Assembly: GCA_022749755.1 (NCBI GenBank)
Contig: CM040453.1
Location: 14,145,368 to 14,209,367, forward strand
Direction of reading: 5' to 3'
DNA from: Azadirachta indica
Taxonomy: Eukaryota; Streptophyta; Magnoliopsida; Sapindales; Meliaceae
DNA length: 64,000 nucleotides
The position numbers were made by a program, and so were the translations under genes. This document shows, in pieces, positions 1-13,986 of the stretch. Position 1 is the stretch's first letter. Each line of letters begins with the position of its first letter. The notes under the pieces were generated by a model. It searched no databases, was not told where the DNA came from, and saw nothing but the letters and a program-made list of their open reading frames with translations.

Positions 1-1339
1 TCAAAACAGCATAATCACAATTAAAGGGAAAAATAAAGAAATAGACTATCATAGGATCCATAAACAAGCAAAAAAGTAAATGAAGTGCCCCAAAGAAAAT
101 CATCAATAAAGCACAGAGTATTCGAGTTTAAGGAAGCTTAGATGTGAATACACCCTATATTTGTCTCATCTTGCCTTAAATATATGCATATTACATTGAC
201 CTAAAAACAAGCACATAAAATTTACAGTTTCAACAATTCGTTTATTGTTTAAAATAACCTTAATACATATAATACTTCTTAATCATAGAAAACCATTGTC
301 ATACCTAATCTCATATCATATACATTTACCTTCTGAATATCTTAATGACATGAGATTGGACAATAGCAGACTTAAACCAATCTATGCATATACACGACAT
401 ATGGACCATGGCATTGGTCAAGGAGACATGGACACCAAAGCAAAGGTGATGGCACGGGATGGAGCAACGTTGACATAACAGAGTGATGGTAGAGGGAACT
501 TAGTATAAAAAATTTAAATCTACCATTATACTATTATCTTTACCTATAAAATAGAAGACTTTATCTTGGGTGCTGAAAAAGAAGGTGTGCCCTAAATTTT
601 CGGAGATATGCTTATTCAGAAGAAAAGGTTTGGGAAGTTTTGTTTGTTTATATTGGCAAAGAACTTTACTGTAGCATCATTACTCACCCAGATTACTTAA
701 AATCAACAAGGTGAGAGCAGCAGTTTGTATCAACACATACCCAAACTACAATTATGAAATAATGGGTACAGATCAAGGGCAACTTTTAGGAGTTTGTTTT
801 GGATGGAAAAAGATATTTACCAATATTTTCATTACCCAAATAATTGAAAAAAGAGACAGATTTTGACCAATCTTGACAGAGGATCAACCACGTAACATGT
901 ACCCAAGTAGTCTACAAAATGATAGCAAAACAGAACATTTAGTTTCAACTTTGAGCACACTTGCAACATAACAGTACAAAATTGAGACAATTTGAAGAGA
1001 AAAAACAGTATTATGGAATCCTTGCAGAAGCATCCATACCACCTAGGTTTGTGCAGCAGTGGTTGCATGCAAAAGGTGGTGGTTTTATTTCAGGTTCTAT
1101 TATTTATAGTGCCATGCCCACTAACACAACAGTATCTTGCAGAGAAAAGAAATCCAACTTTACAACAACTTGCAATAAGAAATAACATGCATGACATAAA
1201 CTGATGACTTAAAAAAGTCATCTTAACTCTCAAATTAATCTCATATAATTGCAATCTGAAAATTCTACTTGCTACCGATTTTTCTCACCGTCAAACAAAG
1301 CAGGGAAAGAAAATGAAAATCTATAGAACAAAAGAGCAC
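1..1339. other. NOT3 intron or downstream gene body, no exon recognised
   Basis: This lies downstream of the last recognised NOT3 exon, whose 3' end has a clear donor at 1339-1338 on the minus strand. I found no sequence here resembling the remaining Gln-rich stretch or the NOT box. It is most likely a long intron. A less AT-rich patch at about 350-480 has no recognised coding sense on either strand. Confidence 0.5.
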
Positions 1340-4300
1340 CTGTTGTAAGAGTGGGTTCTGTTGTTGGGAAGAAAACTGCTTATGATTTCCTGCAAGAGGC
1401 ATGCCAAGAAGGTTGCTATGGCCTTGTTGCTGGACTTGTTGGAGCCGTTGCAGAAACTTCTCCCTCTGATCGGGTGCAATTTCAGTTCTTCCACGAAACT
1501 GCCCCTGAAAGCCATAAATTTAGGATCCAATAATAAAACAAATCTTTTAATTGACCTATACTTTTCAGTTGATTTGTAATTTTTGCAAAGTCTTTAAGTT
1601 CCCTTTCGGGGTCTTTAAGGCAGCTGTCATTTTTATAGACAACCTGTTCAGTCTTCTATACACTTGTCTAATTTTGACATAAGCTTTCTTATCTCCTAGC
1701 AAATGATAATATCATAGTAATAAAAACAGCATCTTATGTAATAGCACTATCACTAAAAGAGCATAAAACTACAGTTGACAATGCATTATTTACAGAAAAA
1801 CCTAATAACGAATGCAGCATAAGAAACAAACATGCTCCAAATTTTACCACCAACAGACACTCTATAGGTTATTTTTCCAAAATTTGATAGGTAATGTATG
1901 TATCATTTGAAAGGGCAATACATCTACCTTCGAAGTTTGATTCTATATATTGTCAATCAACTCTAGTACAAATGATTATGTTGTGTATGTGTTAAGATCT
2001 TGAAACAATTTATTGAGAAAAAGCAATATTAATACACGTGGAGAAAAATTTAACTAGGTACACTCAGCTTCATGATACCTGTCACCTACCCAATTCCCTA
2101 TTATCATCATTATATGTTGGAAGTTATTTAAACTAATCTATGCTCCGAAATAGATTTCTATGTATACTTCAGATATTTCAATGCAATCCACATAATTTCA
2201 GCCATTTCTTTTCCAAATTTAAAATTTATTTCAGGCAAAGAGATAATATACAGAATTTACAACACCAAACACTACAAGACCTTAGCAGCCCACTAATTAA
2301 TTTTGTTGCATAGACATGAACATCTACAAGTATCAGTTCACCCGTTCCTACATGACCTTGGCAGCCCACTGATTAATTTTGTACACAGACACAAGTATAA
2401 GTTGACTTGTTTCTACATGACCTTAGCAGCCTCTTAATCACTGTTGCACAGACTCGTACTTCTACAAGTATCACTTGTTTCAAATTATTGTGTTTCTACA
2501 TTCTTATTTTCAGGACAGCTGAAACAACAACTAATGTTTGTTCAGAATTACTTCAGAGTTACAAAGACCCAGAACAATTTGAAGAGAATGTTTTACTTCA
2601 AAGATGCACATACACATACATGTACTAGCAGCATACAAAATCATGCAACAAAACAGTAAAAAATGACAAACCGGTTCAGTCTGGTTTTGGAAGGTATTTC
2701 CAGTTCTCCATTGCATGCCCATAGAAGGGGTAAAAACCCTGCCAGCCATTGGCACAGCCTCTCCAGCATTATTGGAATCAACTGATCCAGATCCATCATT
2801 AGCTTTGGCAGCCTGAGACATGATCATCCGGTTACTGAGGGGGGAAACCAGAGCTTGTACCATGCCACTACTCCCAAGTCTCTCATCAGCTCCCAAAATA
2901 TTCCTCTTTGCCACATCTGAGGCTGAAGGAACTGCACCAAGGTTGCCATTGGTAGGAACTGCAGTGGCAGAAGTAAGAGGGATGCTAGATGAGGGTTGGC
3001 CAGAGAGGCCAACTCTACCAATGCCCCTCACATCAGCAAGAGATGGAGATGATCTACGACCGGGGAAGTTTGCAATATCTTCTTCCTTTGTAGAACTTGT
3101 CAGATTTACAGGAGGTGAAGAACTAATGGAACCTGCATTTTCCAGGACAGCTCTAGCAGAACTTGAACCTGGAAGGACAGCTGAAGCATTGGATACATTA
3201 GACAAATTAGGGGCTGGAATATTGATGGAAATAGGAGTTGTTTGACCACCAGCTGGTGTTGATGCAGTAGAACCAACTCCGCTGCTTTTTGCAGGTGGAG
3301 TTCTTGCAACTACATCTGAATTACTATCCTGGGAAGCTGTATCTTCAACTTGCTCTGGAACAGAAGAAGCTTGCTGATGCGTGGGTGTGACAGTAGCCTA
3401 CAAAGGAAACCATCTGAATTAGACATTACAGCAACATAAAAAGGACATGAATTTTTCATCAATGAAAAAATAGAATGAAGTAAGCAATTTAGACACAAAA
3501 CCATCCATCTGTTTTAAGTCCAAGACTAAAAGGAGAGCCAGGGAAAAACTCAAGTCATCAAGTAAAATCTCACCATAGTTCACATAACAAATAAAAGCAA
3601 AAAGGAGAAAAAGGAAAAAAGAAAAGCAAGAATTTTTGTTTAAAAGAAATACTTCCTGAAACTAAATCTAACCAGTAAAACAGCCAAAGGTGCCTTACAA
3701 TGCAATGAAACATATCAAACAAAGATACATTTAGATAACAATACACATAAACCTAACAACTCTGCACAAGCCAACCAATTGGCATTACAACTCTGGAAAA
3801 TATCACTGACATAAAGATAATATCAAATCAACATAAGGATCTCTTTAACTCAAAGCACTGAAAAAATTAACTATGCTAGTCTGATTTCATCAGATTTCTA
3901 AACTTAAATAAGAATAGTCCTTAGAATATCCAGTGACCAAAAAGTGACCTGGATTTCTTTTTTCTTTGTAAGGAAAAAAAGACTATAGGTTCAAGAATCA
4001 AGTTGTTAAATGGGTAATAACGAGTATCCCAAATTTATTCAGAATTTTTTATAAAAATGACGAGATAGCTTTTAAATTAAATCAAATAGAGATGAACTAT
4101 GACCAGAACTTCTATCTCTTTTTCAATATCTGTGATAGATGCAAAGTACCACATAAAATTAGCTATAGCAAAGCTGATTCAAATACAATAAGGGAAAAAA
4201 AAAGTAGATTAAACAAAACATAAAGTAAAATACAGGCATTTGAGATGCTGACGCTGCCAAGGAAGTCTTCAAGCTAAGAGCCGGTGCACCCTGCCAACAA

Positions 4301-7300
4301 GTTAAAATTTACTTACTACAAACTTACACATAAATCAAATTTTAGAATAATGACTTAATCTGCTTAGAACATGACCTATCTTTTATCTCTCGGTAACATG
4401 AACACACTGGAATCCCAAAGCTCACAAAATCATGTCAGTAATTACTAGACACCATATAGGGAATTTTTCTGGTATTTTTATTACCACAGGAAACATAGAA
4501 GAGCATATTAATGAAGAAAAAAGAAAATAAGCCATAATTGCAGAAGAAAAGTATTACAGTTGGATGCTAAACGCATTAATAGAACCTTAAATAAAAGCTA
4601 CCACCACAAATACATTAGGGACCAGAACCTAGTGAATAAAAATTGAACATTTCCATCTCAATTCTTATCATCCCACAACAAGTGTAATGACAAACCTAAA
4701 AGGAATCATTGGTAGCCCAATACATTATATATATGCCAAGATCAATCAGTTAATTCATCACGCAACAAGCAACAATCTAAAACAAAGAAAATTCTTGTTG
4801 GGGCTTGCACAGTAACTGCCAAGCCCCCAAAAGTCCAATGATATAAAAAATAATGCGAAAGAGATGTGAAAGACATTTTATTCAGAATATTACACTAGAG
4901 AAGAGTACTAAAAGCATGATAAATCACGGACAAAGAGCAAGAACCCAGATGAAGCAAATACATCCTTTGCAGTTTGTTAAGCATTTTCTAAAAGGATATT
5001 GCAATTTTTGAGGAATTCGAGATTGATTAGAACTTATTCACCCAAAAATATTTTCTAATAATGGTTACTGTGATCAGAACAAAAAATAGAATAGGCGTTG
5101 ATTAAAACAAAATACTACAACAGGCCACCTCTAGCAACTAGTCTGAGGTTGACTGGGTTATCAAATTTTTACCACATACTTAACAGGAAGAGGAATAAAA
5201 ATCTTTAAAAATCTCAACACCAATAATTACTTTTCAACCTCTGACATTGATGCAAGAACCTGAAACTATACATGACCTGGCAAAAAACTTCACCTTTACA
5301 AGACCAGGAGGACCAATTGTAACCAAATCTTCAAGGGATTCCACCTTGTCAAGGGGTAGTAAGTGGTAAAGCTCATCAACATCACTAAATTCTTCAAAAT
5401 CCTCCTACACAAGAACATAGAGAGAGTGAAAAGGTCCAATAAGTGATCCAAAAGCAAGCATACGAAAACAGTCTCTTATTCAAATAAATGAAACAGTAAA
5501 AGGCGATCCTCTCAATATTTCTGCTTACAATAACAAAACAAATGTAGCCAATTTTGAGTGATCTAAACCTGATTACGTTCCACATAATCTTCCAATAAGT
5601 CTTTGACATCATTGACCTGCTCAGGACTCAATTCATCATTGTCCAGGAGCCTCAAGATCAACTCTAACTTCATAATGTGAGCCTTGTGCCGAGTAATAGA
5701 AGTCTCTAAATGTGTCTGGAGAAAAAGGACCAGTAACAGTGTCAATTAACCAGTGAACATTAAAAAACATCATCTTAAATGATATAATTATCCATTCTGT
5801 CTAACCAATCTTGGTGGTCTTGTCTTTCCTTTCTTCACAGTTAGCCCTTCAAGCTCTGCTTCAAAATTATCAATTTGGGATTCCAACTCTCCAACCTACT
5901 CAAAGACAGTATACGTAGAAAGCTGAACTATGAGAGAACAAATTATATACTTAGAAGTACAAGAGAAATTCTTTTTCCAATGAAATAAGTAAATGCACAT
6001 AAGAAACAAGACAAAGTTAATAATAATCACGTGAAATGTAATTACAACATTGAACCAACAAATTCATCCAATAATGATATAACAACATTGAAATTTAAAG
6101 GAAAATGAACAACAAAATACAGAGCAAATAAAAATAGATAATGAACAATATAAGAGCCAGTGGTTAAATAATATGACCATCAACCTACTAGATAAATTTT
6201 TCACTTTTTGCCAAATCAACAATGCATGAAGTGGAAGGAAAAAGTAAGAAGAAATCACTTGCTTCACAAGTGCAGTTAAAGAAAAAGCAGAAGTTAATTT
6301 CAACCTAAACTGAATCAGATGCAAGCCGAATGACTTGTAGAATCCACTGAAAAAAGACAATTTTGAACATGCAACTTCACCAAGACATAGTCATTCTTAG
6401 CCACGGAAGTAAAACATAAAAGTTAAAGCAGGGCTGGTCCATACCAAATTGTTCAGCCAATCCCTTGTCTCTGATTTAGCCTTCTCCTTTGGATCCTTCA
6501 TAAGTCAAAAAAGGATTTACAAAAAAACAATTGACATGATAAGTAATTTGATTCCAGAATATTCTAAGATGAATATCAAAACTTATAAAGCATACTCTTA
6601 CAAAAATAATTATCAAATTCACAGCAAGATGCATGAATCTAGAAGGTTTGCAAGACGACAAAATAGGACAACAAGAAAAACAGCAAAATAATGAGCAGCA
6701 ATTCCATGAAAAGACATCCACCAGCAACAACATGAGAATGAAGAAAGACAGAATTCCAAATGTTCAACACTATAGATTTAACCTGAATAACAGTGACCTA
6801 TATGAACTCCTTTGAAATGGTGTAGACATGAAGGAGCACAAATCTAACAATGATTTCTATACAATGCTCTCAGGAGCAGCATACCCTATTCTAGTAGATG
6901 CAGCTACTAGAAATGAGGGCACATATGCACAAATCTCATAATTGTCACATACCAGAAATTCTTAAATTCGAGGCCAACTGTCCCAAACACCATGAATTGT
7001 CAATCGTCCATGGCTCTACTAGAATATCTTAAAAAAGAGGGGTGGGGGGGGGGGGGGGGGAGAGAGAGAGAGAGAGAGAGAGAGGTATAATAATAGTGTG
7101 CAACACTCACAGTTTTAGGTTGTTGTCCCAACCCCTCTTTAGAAAATGCTTTTGTCTTGGTCTCCTTTTCACATATCTTAAACCTTTCCATCTCACGCTC
7201 AATAACCTTTCGAGCATCCACCAGAGCCTGCTCATAAGAGGCACTGACCTATGTCAACACATAACAAAAGAAAAAGATTAACTGCCAACCCTAACTCCAA

Positions 7301-9441
7301 GAGATAGAAATCCGTAAAACTTCATGATAAAACATTTTGCATACCTTTCCTCAAATAAATAAAGACCGTAAAATAACTCAGATACTGAATCAATGCAACT
7401 AACAAATGCAAAACCAGACATGTATAAACATATGTGCTCTTCAATTGATATAAAATTTATCCGGCCTACAAATTGATCAGATTAAAAAGAAAACTCATGA
7501 TCATAATCCTAAAATTTCCTCGACATCACAACATATGACTCAGTGCTCAGTTAAAAGCACATTATCTTATTCCTATAGGAATATACTTTTAAAGCAAAAG
7601 TCAAACTGACCAGTTCACTTTAACCAGACACTTGAATGCCACTAATCCAACTTGACAAAGATGCCTTACAGTTATACACAATGGCAAGGATTTTTGCAAA
7701 AAAGGGGGGCCAGTATTTTATGACTAATTTGTCAGCTCTTTACAGGTGAGAAAATTTTCAGTTCATTATCACTTCACTCTAACTGAACCTAAAAATTTGC
7801 TAGATGATTTTTCAAGCTCAATATATCCCGCAAAGCTTTAGAGTAACAACAAGGTTGTACGCAATATGATGATAAATGAGTAAAATCATAGACCAATAAA
7901 CATGAAACAAAGTAATCACCAATAGTAAATAGAATTATCAGCTAGTGGAATCATAAAATCTATGTTTTACTTATACTGCTAAAATACTTTCACAACCAAT
8001 CTCATATGTGATGTACACAGATACAAGGCTAAACTTGATCAGTTATGCAAGATATTTTTGTTAGTTTTGAGGAAAGTTTCAAGTTATCGTACCCCACCAA
8101 CAAATCTAATAACCACACAATTTCACAGCTTATATGCTAGCCAAACACAAGGTTATCAATGTCCACTGGACATTCAAGTCAATCGTACATTGAATTTTGA
8201 AATTCTTTTACATAGTGCCTAAAATCTATTCTCCAAACAAAAAAAAAAGATCTCAACTGGACTTCAATGATATTAAACATAGTAAAAGAAATTATTTTTA
8301 TTAATTAAGCATACGCAGAATTTAGATAAATCTAAACAATTCAAATTAACAGTTTCCAGACAACAGCATGTGTCTTAAATTCGAATTGTTCATAAGCATA
8401 AAGAGCAAAGACAGGAATGACTATGAAAAAGACTGAGACTGACCTTCTTGTCTTTGATCTCACTCGACTGAATCCACGTTTTAATCTGGTCTCTGTACCT
8501 CTGCAGCTTCTTGATCTCCTTCTTCAAGTCGGCCTCAAATTTCTCTTTCTGGTTTGCATTGTCTGTATCATATACCTAAAACACACAACCCCAACCATGT
8601 ACAACAAAAAATTAAGAACAATAAAGAAAAAATTAAATACAGGAAATAATCAATAACCTTAGTCCTCTAATTGCCAAAATGTAAATGTTAAAAAATAAAT
8701 AAACACCCAATTAAACCACAAAATCCAGTCAAATTAAAAAAAATAATTCGGCGGCAGAGGACAAAAAATTTGTAACTCTGCTTCTATAACAATCAAAAGA
8801 ACAATTCAAGCCCCTTACAATTATTATATTTCTTTATTTATTAATCATTCTCTATCTTTATTTATTTGTTTAACACTTATTTATCACTCTTTAAGCATTA
8901 ATAAACAATGTTCACATATACATTCTAAATAAACTCCAACACAAAATACTCAAACTAACTAAGCCAATAGTACAGACAAGTCAAATATATCACTATTAGG
9001 AGATACAAAATGCAAATGATAATTAATTTATGGAACTTCTACATTTAATTATTAAAGGAAATTAATAAATAAAAAAGAAAACAAACATATGAACAGCTAA
9101 TTCGACTAAGCAAATAACTGCAGGGAGCAAGAACTGAACGGACGAAATTATTCACGATTAAAATTCCTGAAACTCATTCACAACTTTAACGCATCAATAA
9201 ACAATGTACTACATACACATTATCTACAACTGCCGAAATTGAACATAAAAGGCGATCAAGTGAATTGATCTTAATATATTCTATGCTTTTAATCATTTTC
9301 GTGTACTGATACGCGTATAAGTGCACGTTTTGTGAGTCGTATGAATACCTTGTTCCAGATGCTATCGAAGACATCGACGCCTTCCTGGACCTTCTTCAAC
9401 ACTCGATCGATCTCGCCTTGTAACTTTCGACTGGCGCCCAT
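1340..9441 (-). CDS. NOT3: CCR4-NOT complex subunit 3 (NOT3), 3' part missing from window
   Basis: Ten coding exons on the minus strand, all phase 0 with GT-AG borders: 9349-9441, 8444-8575, 7111-7248, 6445-6495, 5806-5895, 5569-5715, 5294-5404, 4234-4290, 2672-3397 and 1340-1504. Together they encode 570 residues from the start [17 protein letters not shown]. Residues 1-250 are the charged helical Not3 N-terminal domain ([20 protein letters not shown], the [20 protein letters not shown] helix). From about 255 the protein is Ser/Pro/Thr-rich and low in complexity, then becomes Gln-rich (residues 516-570). Plant NOT3 proteins are usually 850-900 residues and end in a NOT box, so roughly 300 C-terminal residues lie past base 1. 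CCR4-NOT is the main cytoplasmic deadenylase; NOT3 is a scaffold that with NOT2 links the complex to mRNA decay and translation control. Identity is from recognised conserved sequence; the exon ends are my own splice calls and keep frame throughout. Confidence 0.95.
2272..2481. repeat. three-unit imperfect tandem repeat in a NOT3 intron
   Basis: Three consecutive imperfect units at 2272-2347 (76 bp), 2348-2412 (65 bp) and 2413-2481 (69 bp). Each begins CTACA(A/T)GACCTT(A/G)GCAGCC and ends near a TATCA/GTT...TTC motif. They sit in the 1.17-kb intron between the exons ending at 2672 and starting at 1504. Confidence 0.8.
7044..7084. repeat. poly-G followed by (GA)n microsatellite in a NOT3 intron
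   Basis: A run of about 17 G is joined directly to about 12 GA units, 26 bases downstream (on the minus strand) of the NOT3 third-exon donor. On the transcript it reads as a polypyrimidine (CT)n-C(n) tract. Confidence 0.95.
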
Positions 9442-9720
9442 TTTGATAGAAATTATACGGTGATGAAAATGAGAAGCGTAGAACAGAGATTTAGCATTCA
9501 AATTGAGAAGAGGTTTCTAGGGTTTTGAATTAATGCCGGTTGATTCCAGTCATTGAGTTAGTGGTCTGGTCTAGGGTTCTGTTTTTTTCCTTGCTGATTG
9601 ATTGAGAGAGAGTGGGGGACGTGGCACTGAAGAGGATAGGAGAAAGTCTGGTTTGGGTTAGTGATGGGCCAGGCTTCTCTTACAAGTAGGCCCAATTCAA
9701 TTACAATAAGAAATTCGTGA
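9442..9720 (-). promoter_or_regulatory. NOT3 5' UTR and proximal promoter with site II motifs
   Basis: Upstream of the NOT3 ATG there are two TGGGCC-type site II elements, at 9665-9670 (TGGGCC) and 9689-9694 (GGCCCA). In plants these are known as TCP-factor sites of broadly expressed genes. No clear TATA box is visible. Transcription start is not resolved. Confidence 0.5.
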
Positions 9721-9725
9721 AAAAC

Positions 9726-9791
9726 AAATTTATTTATTTAAAAATATCTAAAATATATAAATTTATTTATTTAAAAATATCTAAGATATAT
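9726..9791. repeat. two-unit 33-bp tandem repeat
   Basis: Units 9726-9758 and 9759-9791 differ at one base (CTAAAATATAT versus CTAAGATATAT). They are AT-rich and lie just upstream of the NOT3 promoter. Confidence 0.9.
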
Positions 9792-11579
9792 TTTTCAATA
9801 CACTATTAAAATTGTTGAATAATATAGCACCAAAATTCCTTATTTTTCCTTTGTACTACTTTTTCTCTTTTATTTTTTAAACATTTAAAAAATTAGTTAA
9901 CTAAAATATCTTAATATTATTAAATTTGATTTATCTTTATATTGCATTATTAAATTTTTTAATTTTAAATATTTTGATTAATTATTTTGTTTTTGGAATC
10001 GATTTACATGCTAACTTATCAAGTTTTTGTACCTAAGCCTAATCTAAATTCATATGAACTTTCATATCATACAAACTCACTATTTTTTGTCTAATATGAG
10101 TTCGGTTTATTTACCAACTTTATATAATTGAATAATTGAAATTAAGTTATCAAATTATCCCCATATCTCACTAATTGAGTATAATACTTGACTAGTTAAG
10201 AGAGTGGATATCTTATAAACAGTATCTAACGTATATATTTGAAAGTTCGTTTGAAATTATTGTTTAAGAATGTAAAAAAATTTTGATTTTAAATGTTTAG
10301 TAAAAATTTTCTAAAATCGCTTTTACAAAACTCGTCCATCCTATAGCAAATTTTTATAAGTAAAAAGAATAATTGCTTTTCAAAATCTAATTTTAAAAAT
10401 CAGTTTTATCAATACAAAACATACTTATTTAAAATTAACAAAAATCTAAAATTACCGTAAAATAGTTGTTAATTTCAACTTTAATTAGGAATTGAAATTT
10501 TTTAAATATAAAACATTTTATTTTTATCATTTTGTACTTATTATTTTTTTTTATAATTAAAAATTTCATATTTTTTATTATAAATTATTTTAAGTTACCG
10601 TACATACCTACATACATACATACATACATACATACATACATACATACAAACTCTTCTCTAAATATTCTATTTTCGTTCATCATTATTTTATGTATATTTT
10701 GGTCATTTATCTTATTACAATATTTTAATAATAAAATTTACCAAATAAATAAAATTACTTTTTTAATTCACAACACTTTTAAAAATAAAATTTATCAAAT
10801 ACTAAGATAATATAGTAAATATATAATATATTTTAGTTATACATAAATATAAATTATGATACATTCATAAGCATTTTACTATGGTATATTTTATTTATAC
10901 ATTAATATTTATTTATGATTTTTGTAACACTTAATTCATATTGAATTGTTAGCTTATCATAAAATAAATAAATTTATATTTTATTTATAATATATTGACA
11001 AGTATTATTCATATTATTTATAAAATATGTAAATTTATGATATATATATATATAAACATATCATATTAATGAAATATAAAATGATATCATATTTGTTTAT
11101 TAATGTATTTTTATAAATAAATTATGTTTTATTAAATTTTAAAGATTTAATAATAATTTTTATTGAATAACTATTATTGATAGGGGTATAATTCTTATTT
11201 TAAAATAAATTAAGACTTGTATGAGTATTTTTAAAACTATTAAGATTAATTAGTACATTAAGTCAAACCTCAAGGATCTGCATGTTCTTTTTCCACCTAA
11301 TAAATAATATTAATTTGAAATTTAATACAAAATTTAATTAAATTTAAATTATAAAATTATATTAAATTTAATTATTCATTTAATTTGTTTAGAATACAAT
11401 TTACATAAATTTGTATCAACTTCTCAAATATATATATTTCTAATTTAAATAATCTCCTCCCGAAACAAAAGCTTAGAACAATAATATTAAAGAAAGATTA
11501 AAAGGATACAAAGGAGGAGTCCCAAAAAAAGCCTAAAAAATCATGTAAAAAACATAATTGAAAAAAATGAAAAAATTGC
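9792..11579. other. AT-rich intergenic DNA with (CATA)n and a truncated transposon end
   Basis: No gene is supported. A (CATA)n microsatellite occupies about 10602-10648. From about 10805 to 11293 the sequence resembles the internal and right-hand part of the Mutator-like element at 51732-52269; the terminal ~120 bp (ending at 11293) match best. No matching left terminal repeat was found, so it looks 5'-truncated. Confidence 0.55.
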
Positions 11580-11820
11580 AACGAAAGACAAATGCAAATT
11601 CAACATTCCAAACATGCAAAGCGCATCAGCAGTAGCAAAACACAATAGCAAACCAGTTGCCAAACTGCGAAAGTAAGAACCAGCAGCAGCCAAACCAGCA
11701 ACTATTATGCCAAACTAAACAACAACCATGTGCCAAACCAAACAACGACAAACTAGCATGCCAATTGCCAAACATGCAACCACAATGCCAAAAGCAGCAA
11801 ACCAGCATGCTAAACTTTGC
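11580..11820. repeat. degenerate GCCAAAC/AGCA-rich low-complexity tract
   Basis: The motif (T)GCCAAAC recurs irregularly, mixed with AGCA and ACAAC words, in a strand-biased A/C-rich tract. It has no convincing codon periodicity. It ends about 50 bp before the left target duplication of the SINE-like insertion. Confidence 0.55.
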
Positions 11821-11889
11821 ATTTCTCAAATAATTTTAAATAAATACAAAAATACAGCAAACTTTAAAAGAGTAAACTTGCATCATTAC

Positions 11890-12131
11890 GCCACTCGGGC
11901 TTTACCTAAGTGGTAAGCAAGGCTGGACTCCAATTATGAGAAATAATACCCACTATACATATAGGGTCCATTATATTTAAGTGTAGAGAAACTTCCCTCC
12001 ATAGAGTGAAGGTAGATATCACTCAAAATAGGTATAACTATTCATATTGTGTTATATACGATTTTATCACAAATTACCAGTAAAATTTCAATGTAATATT
12101 GGTAGTTTGTAAATGTAATATTAAAAAAAAG
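11890..12131 (+). mobile_element. SINE-like retroposon with 16-bp target-site duplication
   Basis: A 242-bp insertion is flanked by perfect direct repeats AAACTTGCATCATTAC at 11874-11889 and 12132-12147. The 5' part has a pol III A-box-like word (AAGTGGTAAGCAAGG) and a weaker B-box-like word (GGCTGGACTCC) about 10 bases on. The 3' end is an A-rich tail (TATTAAAAAAAAG). Size, tail, duplication length and box order fit a tRNA-derived SINE. The two boxes sit closer than in a typical tRNA, so the head family is uncertain. Confidence 0.7.
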
Positions 12132-12147
12132 AAACTTGCATCATTAC

Positions 12148-13986
12148 AAATATAATACATCCCAACTACGTTGGCACTTATTATACCATCTATCACTTGT
12201 ACTTTACCCATTTTATTGTTTATATAAAATTACAAATATTAAAAGTCTTTAATATAAACAAACTAATTTTCATCAATAAAAATATTTATGGAATTGTTTT
12301 CCATTTTCTTTTTATTTTCACAGTTTTGAATTCTCTCTTCTACGTTCTTTCAATCTTTCAAGCATATCAAGTAATCTAATACATCTGCTGACAATCTTAA
12401 TTTATGTTCATGCAGTACCTTGTTTTTCACTTTTTAAAAGCAAATTCTTATGTTACCATAAACATTGGAAGAGTTAATAGATCACGAGTCATGATGAATA
12501 GTATAGGGAAAACTCTTTCATTTACTTTCCATCATTTCAAAACATCAAAAATTTTTTTACTATAATCAGTATTTCCTCATTCATGAGAGTCAATAATAGT
12601 AAAAAAGAAGCAATTAGAACTAAAACCAATTTGTCTATTAACACTATTCAAAATTTTTCATGAAGGAACATTAGCTACAAGTTCATCACTGTACTCATAA
12701 GTTGGTGTTTTTACTCCCATTATATTTCTGAAATTGAATAGAAATATCCTTTAAAGGCTTTCTATAATATGAGTTTTTCCTCATCAAGCTGGCCCAACCA
12801 CTGCAGCTGGCGGGCTGACCCAAGCACAAGTTTGCTTAGATAAAATTTTATGAGTCGGAGTGACTTTTTTTTTTTATTTTTGTAAAGCGGACCTAAGTCG
12901 GCCCGATACAATTGTTATGAGTGCCTCCTGACACATAAGCTCACATGGGCTCTCAATTTTCTCGGCTTTTAAATTTTTTTTCCCATTATTTACAGATTGA
13001 ATTATATATTTTTACAAATTTTAAATAAACCATTTATTCATCTAACCATAGACTAGCAAGCTTTGGATTCTTAATTTTTTTTTTCATTTCACTTTATTCT
13101 TTCATCTCCATATGAAGCTTATTTTCTTATATAAATAACATAATAAAATTCAAGATAATATTTAAAAAAAAGTAAAAATATTATTGTAAATAAAAAAAAA
13201 AGAGTACTAATATTTATTGTTTGTATTATCTTTATTTCTTTCATCCAACAAGATGAAACATTTATTGATTAGATAATAATTCACAACCAAAGAAACTCAA
13301 GCCAAAGATGTCCAATTAGTTTAAAATTCCCTTTTAAAGATTAGTTTATTTATTTATTTATTTTTTGGTTAGATTTAGTTTAATTACATTGCCAAAGATA
13401 GTGAAAAATTGGTGAAGACTTGATTATGTTCTTGCTTTATGAGTCAAAATTTAGGAATTTACAGTATAAATAAAATCTGACAACTCTTCTTATGATGATG
13501 AATAGTTGGATTAATTCTCTGTTAACAACAGCTGAAACCAATTAATAACTCTCAAAATATTTAAACTATTATATTTTTAAAAAATTAAGTTAAATTACAG
13601 TAATTGCAAACATATTCAGGAAATCATAGTAGAAAATATAAACAGTCACCAACTCCAAGGATTGTTTCTCATTGATGCAATGAAATTAGTGTTGCTTTAC
13701 TTTAATCAAGACATAATGCTTGTAATCCATGAATTCTTATACAGATGAAAAGGAAAATTACATTATGCTATATATATATAGGTCACCTAGCTAGAACTGC
13801 CGCTACCACCTTCTTGCTGCTGCAACTTATTTCATTCGGATTGAATGAGGTTGGGGTTGTTCTCCCGCCAACAGTATGGCCTGAACATGGGAGCAATCGG
13901 TTCAATGCCGATTTTTCTCTTCCCCTGCTGCAACTGAGGATCTTGTTTGTTTCTTCGACTTGTCAGACAAACCCTCTCAGCTCAAC
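12148..13986. other. AT-rich intergenic DNA and MYR-like 3' UTR
   Basis: No gene is supported. A patch at about 12785-12955 has repeated GGCCCAA/GACCCAA/CGGCCCGA words like the ends of plant hAT-type repeats, but I found no clean terminal repeats. The last ~250 bp before 13987 are probably 3' UTR of the minus-strand MYB-CC gene. Confidence 0.4.

Noticed and set aside
1..1339. Search for the NOT3 NOT-box exons
   Set aside because: No matching sequence on the minus strand; they must lie before base 1.
1351..1533. Plus- and minus-frame open frames over the NOT3 exon at 1340-1504
   Set aside because: Only the minus frame reading [20 protein letters not shown] is the conserved protein; the others are shadows.
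2820..3245. 141-codon open frame on the plus strand
   Set aside because: It is antisense to the NOT3 exon at 2672-3397, which has strong family similarity; the plus frame is its shadow.
11890..12131. A tRNA gene at the A-box-like word
   Set aside because: No cloverleaf can be drawn; the box spacing and A-rich tail fit a retroposon.
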